A DNA stretch of 64,000 nt from Micromonospora marina (GTDB lineage Bacteria > Actinomycetota > Actinomycetes > Mycobacteriales > Micromonosporaceae), in assembly GCF_900091565.1 (NCBI RefSeq), contig NZ_FMCV01000009.1, positions 120,822-184,821 on the forward strand, given 5' to 3'. The position numbers and the translations under genes are program-made. The notes under the pieces were generated by a model. The model ran no database searches, was not told the origin of the DNA, and saw nothing but the letters and a program-made list of their open reading frames with translations. Every line of letters starts with the position of its first letter. Position 1 is the stretch's first letter. Below, piece by piece: positions 1 through 9,004 of the stretch.

Positions 1-1435
1 GCGCGGCGAAGACGGCGGACAGCGCCGCGCCGGTCCAGCGCCGCCACAGCGGTGCCCCGGCGACGAGCGGCAACCCGCGCCACCGCCGCACGGCGGGCAC
101 CACTGCGGCCCCGGCGAGCGCGGCGCCGAGCGGCCAGAGCCAGCCCGGCACCACCGACCAGTCGCCGAGCCGGTGGGCGAGGCCGAGGAAGACCACCGCC
201 CAGGTCGCGTCGGACAGCAGTGTCACCCGGTCCGTTCCGCGCCGCGCGGTGCTCCACAGGGACAGCCCGCCGAGGAACGTGAACGCCAGCGCGAGCGCCG
301 CGCCGATCCATCCGTCCAGGCCGGTCGACTCGTCCGCCGCGTCACTGCGGACGTCGAGCAGCCGCAGGCCGATCGGATCGACGTCGCGTGTGGTGTTGCC
401 GAGCACCACCACACCCCGGTCGGCGGCCCGGTCGAAGCCGAGGTACGCCCGGAAGCCGCCGGTGCCCCCGTTGTGCCAGACGATCTCCCGGTCGCCGTGT
501 CGGCTGGTGAACCAGCCGTACCCGATCCGGCGGTCGTCCCCGGCGTCGAAGCGGGGCGTGGCGGCGTCGGCGCCGGGGGCGGTGCCGGCGAGCATCGCGG
601 CGGTGAGCCGGGCCAGGTCTTCGGCCGTGGACCACACGCCGACGCCGGCCGGGGCGTATCCCGCGCCCAGCCAGGGATCGGCGCCCCGGCCGGCGTCGGT
701 GGAGCCCTCGGCACGCCCGGGCGGGAGGTCCCCGGCGTCGGTGGCGACCTGGGTGCCGGCCATGCCGAGGGGATCCAGCACGTCCCGCCGGAGCAGTTCC
801 GGATAGTCGGCACCGGCCCGGGCCGCCAACGCCCGGCCGAGCAGGGCGGCGCCGAAGTTCGAGTAGGACACGGTGCCCCGCTCGTCGGGGTCGGCGCTCC
901 CGGCGGCGGCGACGATCCGCTCCACGTCGTAGCCGGCGTACGCGTTCCCGGCGGTGACCGCCGCCCACCACGTGCTGATCATCGCGCCCGGTGAGTCGAG
1001 TGCCAGCCGGGGCAGCCCGGACCGGTGACTGGCCAGCTCGGCGAGTGTGACCTCGCCGGCCGGACCGGTCACCCCGGGCAGGACGGCGGCCAGCCGGTCG
1101 TCGGGACCGACCGCGCCGGACGCCGCCTGCCGGGCGAGAAGCATGCCGGTGAGCGGCTTGGCGATCGAGCCGATCTCGAACGGCGTGCCCGGTTCGACGG
1201 CCGGCCCGCCCGGAGCCCGATCGCCGAGGCCCGCGACGCGGACCCGGTCGCCCTCGATCACCGCCACCGCGAGCCCGCGCAGGCCCTCGGTGTCGCCGAC
1301 CGCGGCGCGGACGGTCGCGGCCAGGTCCGGGTCGCCGGTCCGCTCCGGGCCGAGATGCGGGGCCACGGGCATCAGGACCGTCGCCGCGGCCGCCGCGACG
1401 AGTCCGGCGGTGGCGAGAACGATCGGGGTACGCAT
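1..1435 (-). CDS. Serine hydrolase of the beta-lactamase / DD-peptidase family, partial (3' end outside window)
   Basis: The ATG is at 1435 and the frame runs off the window start. The N-terminus has a hydrophobic export segment. Serine beta-lactamase-like motifs follow: S-I-A-K near residue 90 (nucleophile and lysine), Y-S-N near residue 191, and an H-N-G-G box in place of KTG. After the catalytic domain the protein continues into hydrophobic stretches, so this is probably a membrane-tethered class C-like hydrolase acting outside the cell on peptides or esters. The substrate cannot be told from sequence. An ArsR-type regulator starts 28 bases upstream on the same strand and probably controls it. 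Confidence 0.85.
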   Translation of the reverse strand, partial: MRTPIVLATAGLVAAAAATVLMPVAPHLGPERTGDPDLAATVRAAVGDTEGLRGLAVAVIEGDRVRVAGLGDRAPGGPAVEPGTPFEIGSIAKPLTGMLLARQAASGAVGPDDRLAAVLPGVTGPAGEVTLAELASHRSGLPRLALDSPGAMISTWWAAVTAGNAYAGYDVERIVAAAGSADPDERGTVSYSNFGAALLGRALAARAGADYPELLRRDVLDPLGMAGTQVATDAGDLPPGRAEGSTDAGRGADPWLGAGYAPAGVGVWSTAEDLARLTAAMLAGTAPGADAATPRFDAGDDRRIGYGWFTSRHGDREIVWHNGGTGGFRAYLGFDRAADRGVVVLGNTTRDVDPIGLRLLDVRSDAADESTGLDGWIGAALALAFTFLGGLSLWSTARRGTDRVTLLSDATWAVVFLGLAHRLGDWSVVPGWLWPLGAALAGAAVVPAVRRWRGLPLVAGAPLWRRWTGAALSAVFAA

Positions 1436-1462
1436 GAGCTGCCTTTCGGGTGGACGGCCGGG

Positions 1463-1969
1463 TCAGCGGCGGGCGGCGGTGAGGATGGCCAGCAGCGGCA
1501 CCACCCGCTCGGGCGGTATGTCGTAGTGCCCGCGGGCGCCGCTGCGCAGCCAGCCGGCGGCGGCGAGCTGCCGCAGGTGGTGGTGGAGCTGGCCGGTGGT
1601 GCCGATCCCGTCGAGGCCGGCCAGGTCGGCGGTGCCGTGCCGCCCGCCGAGGATCTCCCGCAGCAGCCGTAGCCGTACCGGATGCGCCAGCGCCGAGAGC
1701 GTGCCGGCCAGTGCGGACCAGTCGTCGTCGAGCAGGTCGTCGACTGTGGCGCCGTACTGCCAGTCGTAGTGCCGGTCCCCGGTGTCGACGGTCCCGGTGT
1801 AGAGCAACGCGCCGGTGCCGTCGGCGGGGATGCGCTGCTTCAGGCCGTCGAGCGCCCAGAAGACGTCCTCCGGTGTGACCCCGGTCTCCGGGCGGGCCCC
1901 GACCCGCTCGCCGACGAGCCCTGCCACCTGCGCCTCCAGGGCCGCCAGCCGTTCCTCCACGCTTGCCAC
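1463..1969 (-). CDS. ArsR-like winged-helix transcriptional regulator
   Basis: 168 residues from a GTG at 1969. The C-terminal half holds an ArsR-type fold: an A-H-P-V-R-L-R-L-L motif, then a recognition helix reading T-G-Q-L-H-H-H-L-R-Q-L. The N-terminal 40 residues look like a short coiled coil. An in-frame upstream ATG near 2058 exists but would place an inverted repeat and a good promoter inside the gene. I prefer 1969, where a -10-like TACTCT ends seven bases before the GTG, as in leaderless actinobacterial genes. It precedes the serine hydrolase on the same strand and probably regulates both that gene and itself. The ligand is unknown. Confidence 0.8.
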   Translation of the reverse strand: MASVEERLAALEAQVAGLVGERVGARPETGVTPEDVFWALDGLKQRIPADGTGALLYTGTVDTGDRHYDWQYGATVDDLLDDDWSALAGTLSALAHPVRLRLLREILGGRHGTADLAGLDGIGTTGQLHHHLRQLAAAGWLRSGARGHYDIPPERVVPLLAILTAARR

Positions 1970-1976
1970 GACAGCC

Positions 1977-2005
1977 AGAGTACGCAAGTTCGTACTTACG
2001 TACAA
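1977..2005 (-). promoter_or_regulatory. Leaderless promoter overlapping a 10-bp inverted-repeat operator
   Basis: On the minus strand TTGTAC (2005-2000) is separated by 17 bases from TACTCT (1982-1977), which ends seven bases before the GTG of the ArsR gene. Positions 1980-2003 form two 10-base arms (GTACGCAAGT and ACTTACGTAC) around TCGT with one mismatch. The arms fill the -35/-10 spacer, the usual place for a dimeric repressor. Autoregulation is inferred. Confidence 0.55.
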
Positions 2006-2127
2006 ACGGACAAACGCGCGGAGCTGCCGATTCCGTGACTTCTGCTGGCGCGTTTCCGGCATCAGAACGAACCGTTCGGGCATGTTCTCCGTACACAGGT
2101 GTGGTTCGTGACGTCTACCTCGGAGGC

Positions 2128-2949
2128 ATGGTGTCCGCACTTCGAACTGATCCATTCGCGGGGGCGATTCTCCAGGTCGGCGTACTGGCGGCCCTGGCCG
2201 GCACGGTCGGGCTGAGCGCGTACGGCTGGCTTGCCGGTCTGCTCTTCGGGGTGGTGACGGTCGCGGCACTCCGCTACGCACTGTGCCGCTCGGGCGCGGA
2301 CCGGCTCGGGCCGGCCGACTGGGTGACGCTCACCCGGGCGACGCTGACCGGTGGGGTGTTCGCGTTGACGGTCGACTCGTTCCGCGAGCCGACCGTGGTG
2401 CCGGTGCTGGTCGTGCTGAGTGCCGTGGCACTCTCCCTCGACTGGGTCGACGGGCAGGTGGCCCGGCGTACCGGCACGGCGAGCGCGCTGGGCGCCCGGT
2501 TCGACATGGAGGTCGACTCCTTCCTCGTCCTGGTCCTCTGCGGGTACGTCGCCGACCAGGTGGGCGCGTGGGTGCTGGTGGTCGGCGCGATGCGGTACGT
2601 CTTCGTCGCCGCCGGCTGGGTGCTGCCGTGGATGCGCGGCTCGCTGCCACCGCGCTACTGGCGCAAGGTGGTGGCCGCCACGCAGGGCATCGCGCTGGCG
2701 GTGGTGGCGGCGGGTGTCCTGCCCCGCCTGCCGGCCGTCGCGGTGCTCCTCGGCGCGCTCGCGCTGCTGGTCGAGTCGTTCGGCCGTGACGTCGGCTGGC
2801 TGTGGCGGCACCGCGCCCGGCCGGCTCCGCGCCCGGTGGCGCTCCCGGCCGCGCCGGTCTCCCCGGCACCGGCGCTCCACCGGTCCGAGTGGACGCCGGG
2901 CGTGCGGATCACGCGCCAGCCCGCCGAGGCCGGCGGGCGGCGCCGGTGA
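2128..2949 (+). CDS. CDP-alcohol phosphatidyltransferase family membrane protein
   Basis: About 273 residues. The full family signature D-x2-D-G-x2-A-R-x8-G-x3-D-x3-D is present from D105 to D130 (DWVDGQVAR, then D126 and D130). These aspartates bind the metals that activate the CDP-linked substrate. Several transmembrane helices surround the motif. A GGAGG at 2122-2126 lies very close to the ATG at 2128; the GTG at 2131 is an equally possible start. It overlaps the next gene by four bases (GTGA). The family makes phospholipids by attaching an alcohol to a CDP-diacylglycerol-type donor; the acceptor here is unknown. The neighbouring sulfatase and FkbM genes suggest envelope lipid or glycolipid work. 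Confidence 0.85.
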   Translation: MVSALRTDPFAGAILQVGVLAALAGTVGLSAYGWLAGLLFGVVTVAALRYALCRSGADRLGPADWVTLTRATLTGGVFALTVDSFREPTVVPVLVVLSAVALSLDWVDGQVARRTGTASALGARFDMEVDSFLVLVLCGYVADQVGAWVLVVGAMRYVFVAAGWVLPWMRGSLPPRYWRKVVAATQGIALAVVAAGVLPRLPAVAVLLGALALLVESFGRDVGWLWRHRARPAPRPVALPAAPVSPAPALHRSEWTPGVRITRQPAEAGGRRR

Positions 2950-4649
2950 CCGACCTGCCTCGCCGAGCGGACGGCGACGACATCCCGCACGGCACCACGA
3001 ACAACGGCACGACGACCGACGACATCGTGGCGGCCGGCGGACGGCGGTTCCGGCGGGTGCTCGCCGGGACGCTCACCGTGCTGGCCGCCGCGCTCGTGCT
3101 GGTGGCACTGGTCGCGCCGAGCGACGTCAACGAGTTCACCCCCCGCGCGTTCCTGCGCATCCCGGTGGAAGGGCTGATCGCCGTCGCCCTGCTGCTGGTC
3201 CTGCCGGCACGTCCGCGCCACGTGGTGGCCACGACCCTCGGCGCGCTGCTCGGTCTGGTCCTCGTCCTCAAGGTCGCCGACCTGGGGTTCTCGCTGGTCC
3301 TGGACCGCCCCTTCGACCTGATCGCCGACTGGACGTTCCTCGGCTCGGGCGCGGAGTTCCTGTCCGAGTCGTACGGTCGCGCCGCCGAGGTGGGCGCGGT
3401 GGCGCTGGCGGTGGTCGCCGCTCTCGCCGTACCGCTGCTGGTGACGCTGTCGGTGCGGCGGCTGACCCGGGTCGTGGTCGCCCGCCGGGTGGTGACCGCG
3501 CGCGCGACCACCGCGTTCGCGGCCGTCTGGGTGGTCTGCGCCGTGCTCGGCGCGCAGATCGTGCCGGGCGTTCCGGTCGCCGCCGGCACGGTGGCGACCG
3601 GTCTCTACGACCGGGCCCGGCAGGTACGGGCCGGCCTCAACGACCAGGAGACCCTGAACACGCAGCTCGCCGGCGACCCGTTCCAGAACGCGCCGGGCGA
3701 GGAGTTGCTGACCGCGCTGCGCGGCAAGGACGTGCTGTTCACGTTCGTGGAGAGCTACGGACGGGTCGCGCTGGAGGATCCGGACCTCGCGCCGGAGGTG
3801 GACGCGGTCCTCGACGAGGGGACCCGGCAGTTGCGGGCGGCCGGCTACGGCAGCCGCAGCGCGTTCCTCACCTCGTCCACCACCGGCGGCGGGAGCTGGC
3901 TCGCGCACGCCACGCTGATGAGCGGCGTATGGGCGGACAACCAGTTGCGCTACACCAACCTGGTGCGCAGCGACCGCCTGACCCTCAACGGCGCGTTCAA
4001 GCGGGCCGGGTGGCGAACCTCGCTGGTCATGCCGGCGCTCACCCGGGCGTGGCCGGAGGCCGACTTCTTCTCCCCCGACCAGGTGTACGGCGCGAAGGAA
4101 CTCGGCTACCGGGGACCGCTGTTCAGCTTCTCCTCCCCGCCGGACCAGTACACGCTGTCGGCGTTCCAGCGTCTCGAACGCGGACCCGGTCACGCCCCGG
4201 TGATGGCCGAGATCCCGCTGCTGTCCAGCCACCTGCCGTGGACGCCGGTACCACCGCTGGTCGACTGGGACGACATCGGTGACGGCTCGGTGTACCAGGG
4301 GACGGCACGCGCCGACCGCGCGGCGGAGGGCACCCGGGAGGCGTACCGGCGGGCGGTCGTCTACTCGCTGCGCACGCTCATCTCCTACGTGCAGCGGTAC
4401 GGCGACGAGAACCTGGTGCTCGTCTTCCTCGGCGACCACCAGCCGGCCCGCGCGGTCACCGGTGAGGGCGCCGGCAGGGACGTGCCGATCACCGTCGTCG
4501 CGAAGGACCCGGCGGTGCTCGACCGCATCGCCGGATGGGGCTGGCAGGACGGCCTCAACCCCGACCCGCAGGCCCCGGTCTGGCCGATGGAGTCGTTCCG
4601 CGACCGGTTCCTGAACGCGTTCGGGCCGAAGTCCACCACTCACAGTTAG
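2946..4649 (+). CDS. Membrane sulfatase / alkaline-phosphatase superfamily protein
   Basis: 567 residues from a GTG at 2946 that overlaps the preceding stop by four bases. The first ~220 residues hold about five transmembrane helices, followed by an extracytoplasmic domain. That domain has sulfatase-superfamily features: a metal-site strand D-V-L-F-T-F-V-E-S-Y-G, a T-T-G-G-G-S nucleophile region and a late F-L-G-D-H-Q-P motif. The plan (N-terminal membrane helices plus a C-terminal phosphatase-like domain) resembles lipoteichoic-acid-synthase-type phosphoglycerol or phosphoethanolamine transferases. I infer transfer or removal of a phospho-head group at the cell surface; the substrate is unknown. 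It is the middle gene of a three-gene operon. Confidence 0.8.
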   Translation: MTDLPRRADGDDIPHGTTNNGTTTDDIVAAGGRRFRRVLAGTLTVLAAALVLVALVAPSDVNEFTPRAFLRIPVEGLIAVALLLVLPARPRHVVATTLGALLGLVLVLKVADLGFSLVLDRPFDLIADWTFLGSGAEFLSESYGRAAEVGAVALAVVAALAVPLLVTLSVRRLTRVVVARRVVTARATTAFAAVWVVCAVLGAQIVPGVPVAAGTVATGLYDRARQVRAGLNDQETLNTQLAGDPFQNAPGEELLTALRGKDVLFTFVESYGRVALEDPDLAPEVDAVLDEGTRQLRAAGYGSRSAFLTSSTTGGGSWLAHATLMSGVWADNQLRYTNLVRSDRLTLNGAFKRAGWRTSLVMPALTRAWPEADFFSPDQVYGAKELGYRGPLFSFSSPPDQYTLSAFQRLERGPGHAPVMAEIPLLSSHLPWTPVPPLVDWDDIGDGSVYQGTARADRAAEGTREAYRRAVVYSLRTLISYVQRYGDENLVLVFLGDHQPARAVTGEGAGRDVPITVVAKDPAVLDRIAGWGWQDGLNPDPQAPVWPMESFRDRFLNAFGPKSTTHS

Positions 4650-4656
4650 GGATGTC

Positions 4657-5418
4657 GTGACGATGCTCGCTCGGGCCTGGGGGATCACCCGTTCCCTGGC
4701 CGTCTACCACGGTCAGCCGGCCAAGCATCGGCGTGCCCGGCAGCTCTACGGGCAGTTCCTCTCCCCCGGCGACCTCGGCTTCGACATCGGCGCCCACGTC
4801 GGCGGCCGGGTGCGTACCTGGCGGCGGCTGGGCGCGCGCGTGGTAGCGGTGGAGCCGCAGCCGGACTGCCTGCGGGTGCTGCGCCTGGGCTTCGGGCGGG
4901 ACGCCGACGTGATGATCGAGCCGACTGCCGTCGGGGCGCGGTCCGGGAGCGCCCGGCTGGAACTGTCGAGCGCGACGCCGACGGTCTCCACCATGTCGTC
5001 CTCGTGGATCGAGTCGGTCACCGCCGATCCGAGCTTCGCGGGCGTCCGGTGGGACCGGTCGGTCGAGGTGCCGGTGGTGACGCTGGACGACCTGATCGCG
5101 CGGCACGGCGTACCGGCGTTCTGCAAGGTCGACGTCGAGGGCTTCGAGGTCGACGTGCTGGCCGGGCTCAGCTGTCCGGTGCGCGGGCTGTCCTTCGAGT
5201 ACCTGCCGCCCGCGCACGACGCCGCGCTGGCCGCACTGGACCTGGTCGAACGGCTCGGCGCGACGGCGGGCGGCTACCGCTACAACTACTCGCCGGTGGA
5301 GACCATGCGGTTCGCGAGTGACAGGTGGCTGGACGCGGCCGAGCTGGTGCGCCTGCTGGAGACGTACCGCCCGGCCGGTCGTTCCGGCGACGTCTACGCC
5401 CGGCTGGCAGCCTCCTGA
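4657..5418 (+). CDS. FkbM family SAM-dependent methyltransferase
   Basis: 253 residues from GTG 4657 (an ATG at 4663 is also possible; AGGGA lies at 4648-4652). The SAM-binding region reads F-D-I-G-A-H-V-G-G near residue 41, followed by V-A-V-E-P-Q-P, and the family motif K-V-D-V-E-G-F-E is near residue 157. FkbM proteins O-methylate polyketides or sugars. It is the last gene of the lipid operon, seven bases after the sulfatase, so a glycolipid or surface-sugar substrate is likelier than a macrolide. That is inference from context. Confidence 0.85.
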   Translation: MTMLARAWGITRSLAVYHGQPAKHRRARQLYGQFLSPGDLGFDIGAHVGGRVRTWRRLGARVVAVEPQPDCLRVLRLGFGRDADVMIEPTAVGARSGSARLELSSATPTVSTMSSSWIESVTADPSFAGVRWDRSVEVPVVTLDDLIARHGVPAFCKVDVEGFEVDVLAGLSCPVRGLSFEYLPPAHDAALAALDLVERLGATAGGYRYNYSPVETMRFASDRWLDAAELVRLLETYRPAGRSGDVYARLAAS

Positions 5419-5704
5419 GCGACGCCGCGACGCCGGTCACCGCACCCGGCCGGCACGAGCATCTGCTGACCGTGTGCCTGCAGCACGGTTTCGCCCCGGC
5501 CCGGGTCGGCCCCGCGCGCGACCCGGAGTTCCTGTTCGGTCTGCTCCTGGCCGGAGGCGCGGTCGCCGGCGCGCCCGACGAACAGGGCGGGCCGGCACTC
5601 CTCGCCGGCCCGGCCGTGGCCGGTGCGGTTCGGAGCCGGCCGGGACGAAAAGTTGGCCCGGTGACCTCCCGCAGTTCACCGAATTCCGACTAGCATCGCT
5701 GATC
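5419..5704 (+). other. Intergenic stretch with a possible LysR substrate-domain remnant
   Basis: There is no complete gene here. In one plus frame, about 5450-5630 reads like the effector domain of a LysR regulator (E-H-L-L-T-V-C-L-Q-H-G-F, then D-P-E-F-L-F-G-L), but there is no helix-turn-helix part, no start codon and no family-like ending. Just before the next gene TAGCAT (5691-5696) ends eight bases ahead of ATG 5705 and may be a leaderless -10 box. Confidence 0.25.
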
Positions 5705-6880
5705 ATGAATATGAAGCACGTCACCCGCTCGCGACCCGGGCGGTTGATCGCGGCGGTTGCGCTCGCCGTCGCGGTCGGGATCCCGCTCGGCGTGACCGGC
5801 GCCGCGTCGGCCGCGACCACACTGACCGTGGCGCAGGCGCTCGCCGCCCAGGACGGCCGGACGGCCACCGTCACCGGCTACGTCATCGGCCAGCCCACCG
5901 CCACCACCACGGTGCTCACCTCCGGCTTCACCGCCGACACCGCGATCGCCATCGCCGACCAGGCCGGCGAGACCGGCACCGCCCGGATGCTGTACGTGCA
6001 GGTGACGGCCGCCTGGCGGAGCACCTTCGGGCTGCTCACCAACCCGTCGCTGCGCGGGCGGCAGGTCACCGCGACCGGCACGCTCACCGCGTACTTCAGC
6101 CACGGCGGGCTGAAGAACCCCACCGCGATGAGCCTCGGCGGCGGCGCCACGCCGAGCCCCACGCCGACCCCGAGCCCGTCCGGCACCGCCGTGCCGGACA
6201 CGTACTACGCGGCCGCTGCCGGCCGGACCGGGCCGACGCTGCGCACCGCGCTGCACGGCATCATCAAGGTGCAGACGAAACTCAGCTACGACCAGGTGTG
6301 GGACGCGCTCAAGGACACCGACCAGGATCCGGCCAACCCGGCCAACGTGATCCTGCTCTACAGCGGACGCTCGCAGAGCAAGACCAGCAACGGTGGCGGT
6401 GTGAACGACTGGAACCGCGAGCACGTCTGGGCCAAGTCGCACGGCGACTTCGGCACCGCCACCGGCCCCGGCACCGACGTGCACCACCTGCGGCCGGAGG
6501 ACGTGTCGGTCAACTCGTCGCGCGGCAACAAGGACTTCGACGCGGGCGGCGGCGCGGTGGCCGAGGCACCCGGCTGTTACACCGACGCCGACTCGTTCGA
6601 GCCGCGCGACGCGGTGAAGGGCGACGTGGCCCGCATGATTTTCTACATGGCGATCCGGTACGAGGGCGGCGACGGCTGGCCGGACCTGGAACTGAACGAC
6701 TCGGTCTCCAACGGCTCCGCGCCCCGGCTCGGGCGGCTGTCGAAGCTGCTGGCCTGGAACGACCAGGACCCGCCGGACGCCTTCGAGAAGCGCCGCAACC
6801 AGCGCATCTACGAGCGCTGGCAGGGCAACCGGAACCCGTTCGTCGACCACCCCGAGTGGGCGCGCTCGATCTGGAGTTGA
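5705..6880 (+). CDS. Secreted endonuclease I (EndA/NucM family) with OB-fold domain
   Basis: 391 residues. A signal peptide covers about residues 1-33, ending in A-A-S-A. It is followed by an OB-fold-like region (about 35-145), a proline/serine/threonine linker (PSPTPTPSPS) and an endonuclease I domain to the C-terminus. The catalytic motif N-R-E-H-V-W-A-K-S-H is clear, with a later V-H-H-L-R-P and N-x3-G-N-K typical of the His-Me finger fold. Such enzymes degrade extracellular DNA or RNA without sequence preference. The gene stands alone; the start was chosen for the signal peptide. Confidence 0.9.
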   Translation: MNMKHVTRSRPGRLIAAVALAVAVGIPLGVTGAASAATTLTVAQALAAQDGRTATVTGYVIGQPTATTTVLTSGFTADTAIAIADQAGETGTARMLYVQVTAAWRSTFGLLTNPSLRGRQVTATGTLTAYFSHGGLKNPTAMSLGGGATPSPTPTPSPSGTAVPDTYYAAAAGRTGPTLRTALHGIIKVQTKLSYDQVWDALKDTDQDPANPANVILLYSGRSQSKTSNGGGVNDWNREHVWAKSHGDFGTATGPGTDVHHLRPEDVSVNSSRGNKDFDAGGGAVAEAPGCYTDADSFEPRDAVKGDVARMIFYMAIRYEGGDGWPDLELNDSVSNGSAPRLGRLSKLLAWNDQDPPDAFEKRRNQRIYERWQGNRNPFVDHPEWARSIWS

Positions 6881-6996
6881 CGCTCGTCCCCGATGTGAGG
6901 AAGCGTGGCGAGCGGGTAGAGACACCCGGTTGGTAGGGCCGGGGGCAGTCGGCACGGACGCGCCCCCGGCACCGCACGATCGGAGATGAGGCTCTC

Positions 6997-7851
6997 ATGG
7001 CCCAGAACGGCATTCCGGACATCGCACTCAACGACGGCAACACCATCCCGCAGCTCGGCTTCGGTGTCTTCCAGATCGAGCCGAAGGACACCGCCCGGGC
7101 GGTCGGCACCGCGCTGGAGGTCGGCTACCGGCACATCGACACCGCCCAGATGTACGGCAACGAGGCCGAGGTGGGTCAGGCGCTGCGCGCCTCCGGGCTG
7201 GACCGCGGCGAGGTCTTCGTCACCAGCAAGCTGAACAACGGTTTCCACCGCCCGGACGACGCACGCAAGGCGTTCGAGCAGACGCTGCGGGAACTGAAGT
7301 TCGACTACCTCGACCTGTTCCTGATCCACTGGCCGCTGCCCACCCGCTACGACGGCGACTTCGTCTCCACCTGGAAGATCCTGGAGGAGCTGCGTGACGC
7401 GGGCACGGTCCGGTCGATCGGCGTGTCCAACTTCCAGGTCGGGCACCTGGAGCGGCTGGCCGCCGAGGCGGACGTGGTGCCGGCGGTCAACCAGATCGAG
7501 GCGCACCCCTACCTCGGCAACGAGGAGGTGCGGGCGTACGACAGGGCGCACGGCATCGTCACCGAGGCGTGGTCGCCGATCGCGCAGGGCAAGGTGCTCG
7601 ACGATCCGACCGTCGTCGACGTGGCCGAGCAGGTCGGCCGGACCCCGGCCCAGGTGGTGCTGCGCTGGCACGTGCAGCGCGGCGACATCGTCTTCCCGAA
7701 GTCGACCACGCCGAAGCGGATCGAGGAGAACTTCGCGATCTTCGACTTCACACTCGACGACACCACGATGGAGCGGCTCACCTCGCTGGACCGGGGTGAG
7801 GCCGGACGGACGGGCCCGCACCCGGACGAGTTCGACTACATCCCGAGCTGA
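6997..7851 (+). CDS. Aldo/keto reductase (2,5-diketo-gluconate reductase-like)
   Basis: 284 residues with the complete AKR tetrad: D48 and Y53 (in HIDTAQMYGNE), K78 (VTSKL) and H111 (LIHWPLP). The NADPH-binding K-S region (F-P-K-S-T-T-P-K-R-I) is near the C-terminus. A GGAGATGAGG ribosome site precedes ATG 6997. It should reduce small aldehydes or ketones in the cytoplasm with NADPH. The exact substrate is not predictable. It is followed by a strong hairpin terminator and is not in an operon with the next AKR, which belongs to a different subfamily. Confidence 0.92.
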   Translation: MAQNGIPDIALNDGNTIPQLGFGVFQIEPKDTARAVGTALEVGYRHIDTAQMYGNEAEVGQALRASGLDRGEVFVTSKLNNGFHRPDDARKAFEQTLRELKFDYLDLFLIHWPLPTRYDGDFVSTWKILEELRDAGTVRSIGVSNFQVGHLERLAAEADVVPAVNQIEAHPYLGNEEVRAYDRAHGIVTEAWSPIAQGKVLDDPTVVDVAEQVGRTPAQVVLRWHVQRGDIVFPKSTTPKRIEENFAIFDFTLDDTTMERLTSLDRGEAGRTGPHPDEFDYIPS

Positions 7852-7866
7852 GCGCCTCATCCGTCG

Positions 7867-7894
7867 GCGGGGCCCCGGGAGACCGGGGCCCCGC
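7867..7894 (+). terminator. Hairpin terminator after the first aldo/keto reductase
   Basis: A perfect 12-bp GC-rich stem (7867-7878 with 7883-7894) closes a GAGA tetraloop and is followed by TCTCTGTTG. It lies 16 bases after the stop of the upstream gene. Confidence 0.75.
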
Positions 7895-7960
7895 TCTCTG
7901 TTGACTTCGCGCGCACTCGAAGGGGCAGGGTGAGCGGCAAAGCCCGACACGGAGGAAGAC

Positions 7961-8944
7961 ATGCGATACCGCACCATCGGCACGGACCCGGCCACCCGGC
8001 GCGAGGTCAGCGTGCTCAGCCTCGGCGCGATGCTGTTCGGCACCGCCACCGACGAGGCCACCTCGTTCGCCATCCTCGACCGGTACGTCGAGGCGGGCGG
8101 CACCTTCATCGACACCTCGGACAACTATGCCTTCTGGCACAACGGGGGCCAGGGTGGCGAGAGCGAGGAGCTGCTCGGCCGCTGGCGGCGCAGCCGCGGG
8201 ATCGGCGGCGAGGTGGTCATCGCAACGAAGCTCGGTGCCCGTCCGCTCGCGCCCGGCACCAGCTACGTCGACAACCCGGAAGGGCTGTCGGCGAAGGTGA
8301 TCCGCGAGTCCGCCGAGCGCAGCCGGGAGCGCCTCGGGGTCGAGCGGATCGACCTGCTCTACGCCCACATCGAGGACCGGACGATCCCGCTGCGGGAGAC
8401 CGTGGAGGGCTTCGCCGAGCTGGTCGCCGAGGGCACGGTCGGGTTGCTGGGCGCCAGCAACCACCGCGCCTGGCGGGTCGAGCGGGCCCGCGCGCTCGCT
8501 GCCGGGGCCGGCCTGCCCGGGTACGAGGTGCTCCAGTACCACCGCAGCTACCTGCCCCGGCGCCTGGACGTGCCGAGTGAGCTGGACCCGGACGGCGACG
8601 TCGGCTGGGTCGGCCCCGACCTGCTCAGCTACCTGCGCACGGAGCCGCAGCTCACGCTGGTCGCGTACTCGCCGCTGCTGAAGGGCGCGTACGTCCGGCC
8701 GGAGCGGCTCGGCGAGGCGTACGTGCTGCCCGCCACTCCGGCCCGGCTGGCGGCGTTGCGGGCGGTGGCCGCCGAGACCGGCGCCACCGTGAACCAGGTG
8801 GTGCTGGCCTGGCTGATGGGCGGGGAGCAGCCGTCCATCCCACTCGTCGGCTTCTCCTCGGTGGCGCAACTGGAGGAGAGCCTGGCCGCCGTCGACCTGG
8901 AGCTGACCGCCGAGCAGCGGACCCGGCTGGACTCGGCACGCTGA
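7961..8944 (+). CDS. Aldo/keto reductase, YajO/Tas-like subfamily
   Basis: 327 residues. The N-terminus has an AKR barrel with S-L-G-A-M-L-F-G and F-I-D-T-S-D-N-Y (catalytic D51 and Y56), then I-A-T-K-L-G for the lysine. H-I-E-D is found where many AKRs have H-W, consistent with the longer oxidoreductase subfamily. The C-terminal part has a cofactor-like I-P-L-V-G-F-S-S. A GGAGGAAGAC ribosome site precedes ATG 7961. It is probably a cytosolic NADP-dependent reductase of unknown substrate. Confidence 0.88.
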   Translation: MRYRTIGTDPATRREVSVLSLGAMLFGTATDEATSFAILDRYVEAGGTFIDTSDNYAFWHNGGQGGESEELLGRWRRSRGIGGEVVIATKLGARPLAPGTSYVDNPEGLSAKVIRESAERSRERLGVERIDLLYAHIEDRTIPLRETVEGFAELVAEGTVGLLGASNHRAWRVERARALAAGAGLPGYEVLQYHRSYLPRRLDVPSELDPDGDVGWVGPDLLSYLRTEPQLTLVAYSPLLKGAYVRPERLGEAYVLPATPARLAALRAVAAETGATVNQVVLAWLMGGEQPSIPLVGFSSVAQLEESLAAVDLELTAEQRTRLDSAR

Positions 8945-9004
8945 CCGGTGCCGGGCCGGGTGGCCGACACGCCACCCGGCCCGTGCAGGTCGACGGAATC
9001 GCCA

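Noticed and set aside
173..994. Long plus-strand frame opposite the serine hydrolase
   Set aside because: It is the mirror of a gene with intact catalytic motifs; its composition is what GC-rich antisense frames give, and there is no ribosome site.
2655..4688. 677-codon minus-strand frame across the lipid operon
   Set aside because: It lies entirely opposite two genes with recognisable motifs and has an arginine/glycine-rich composition without domains.
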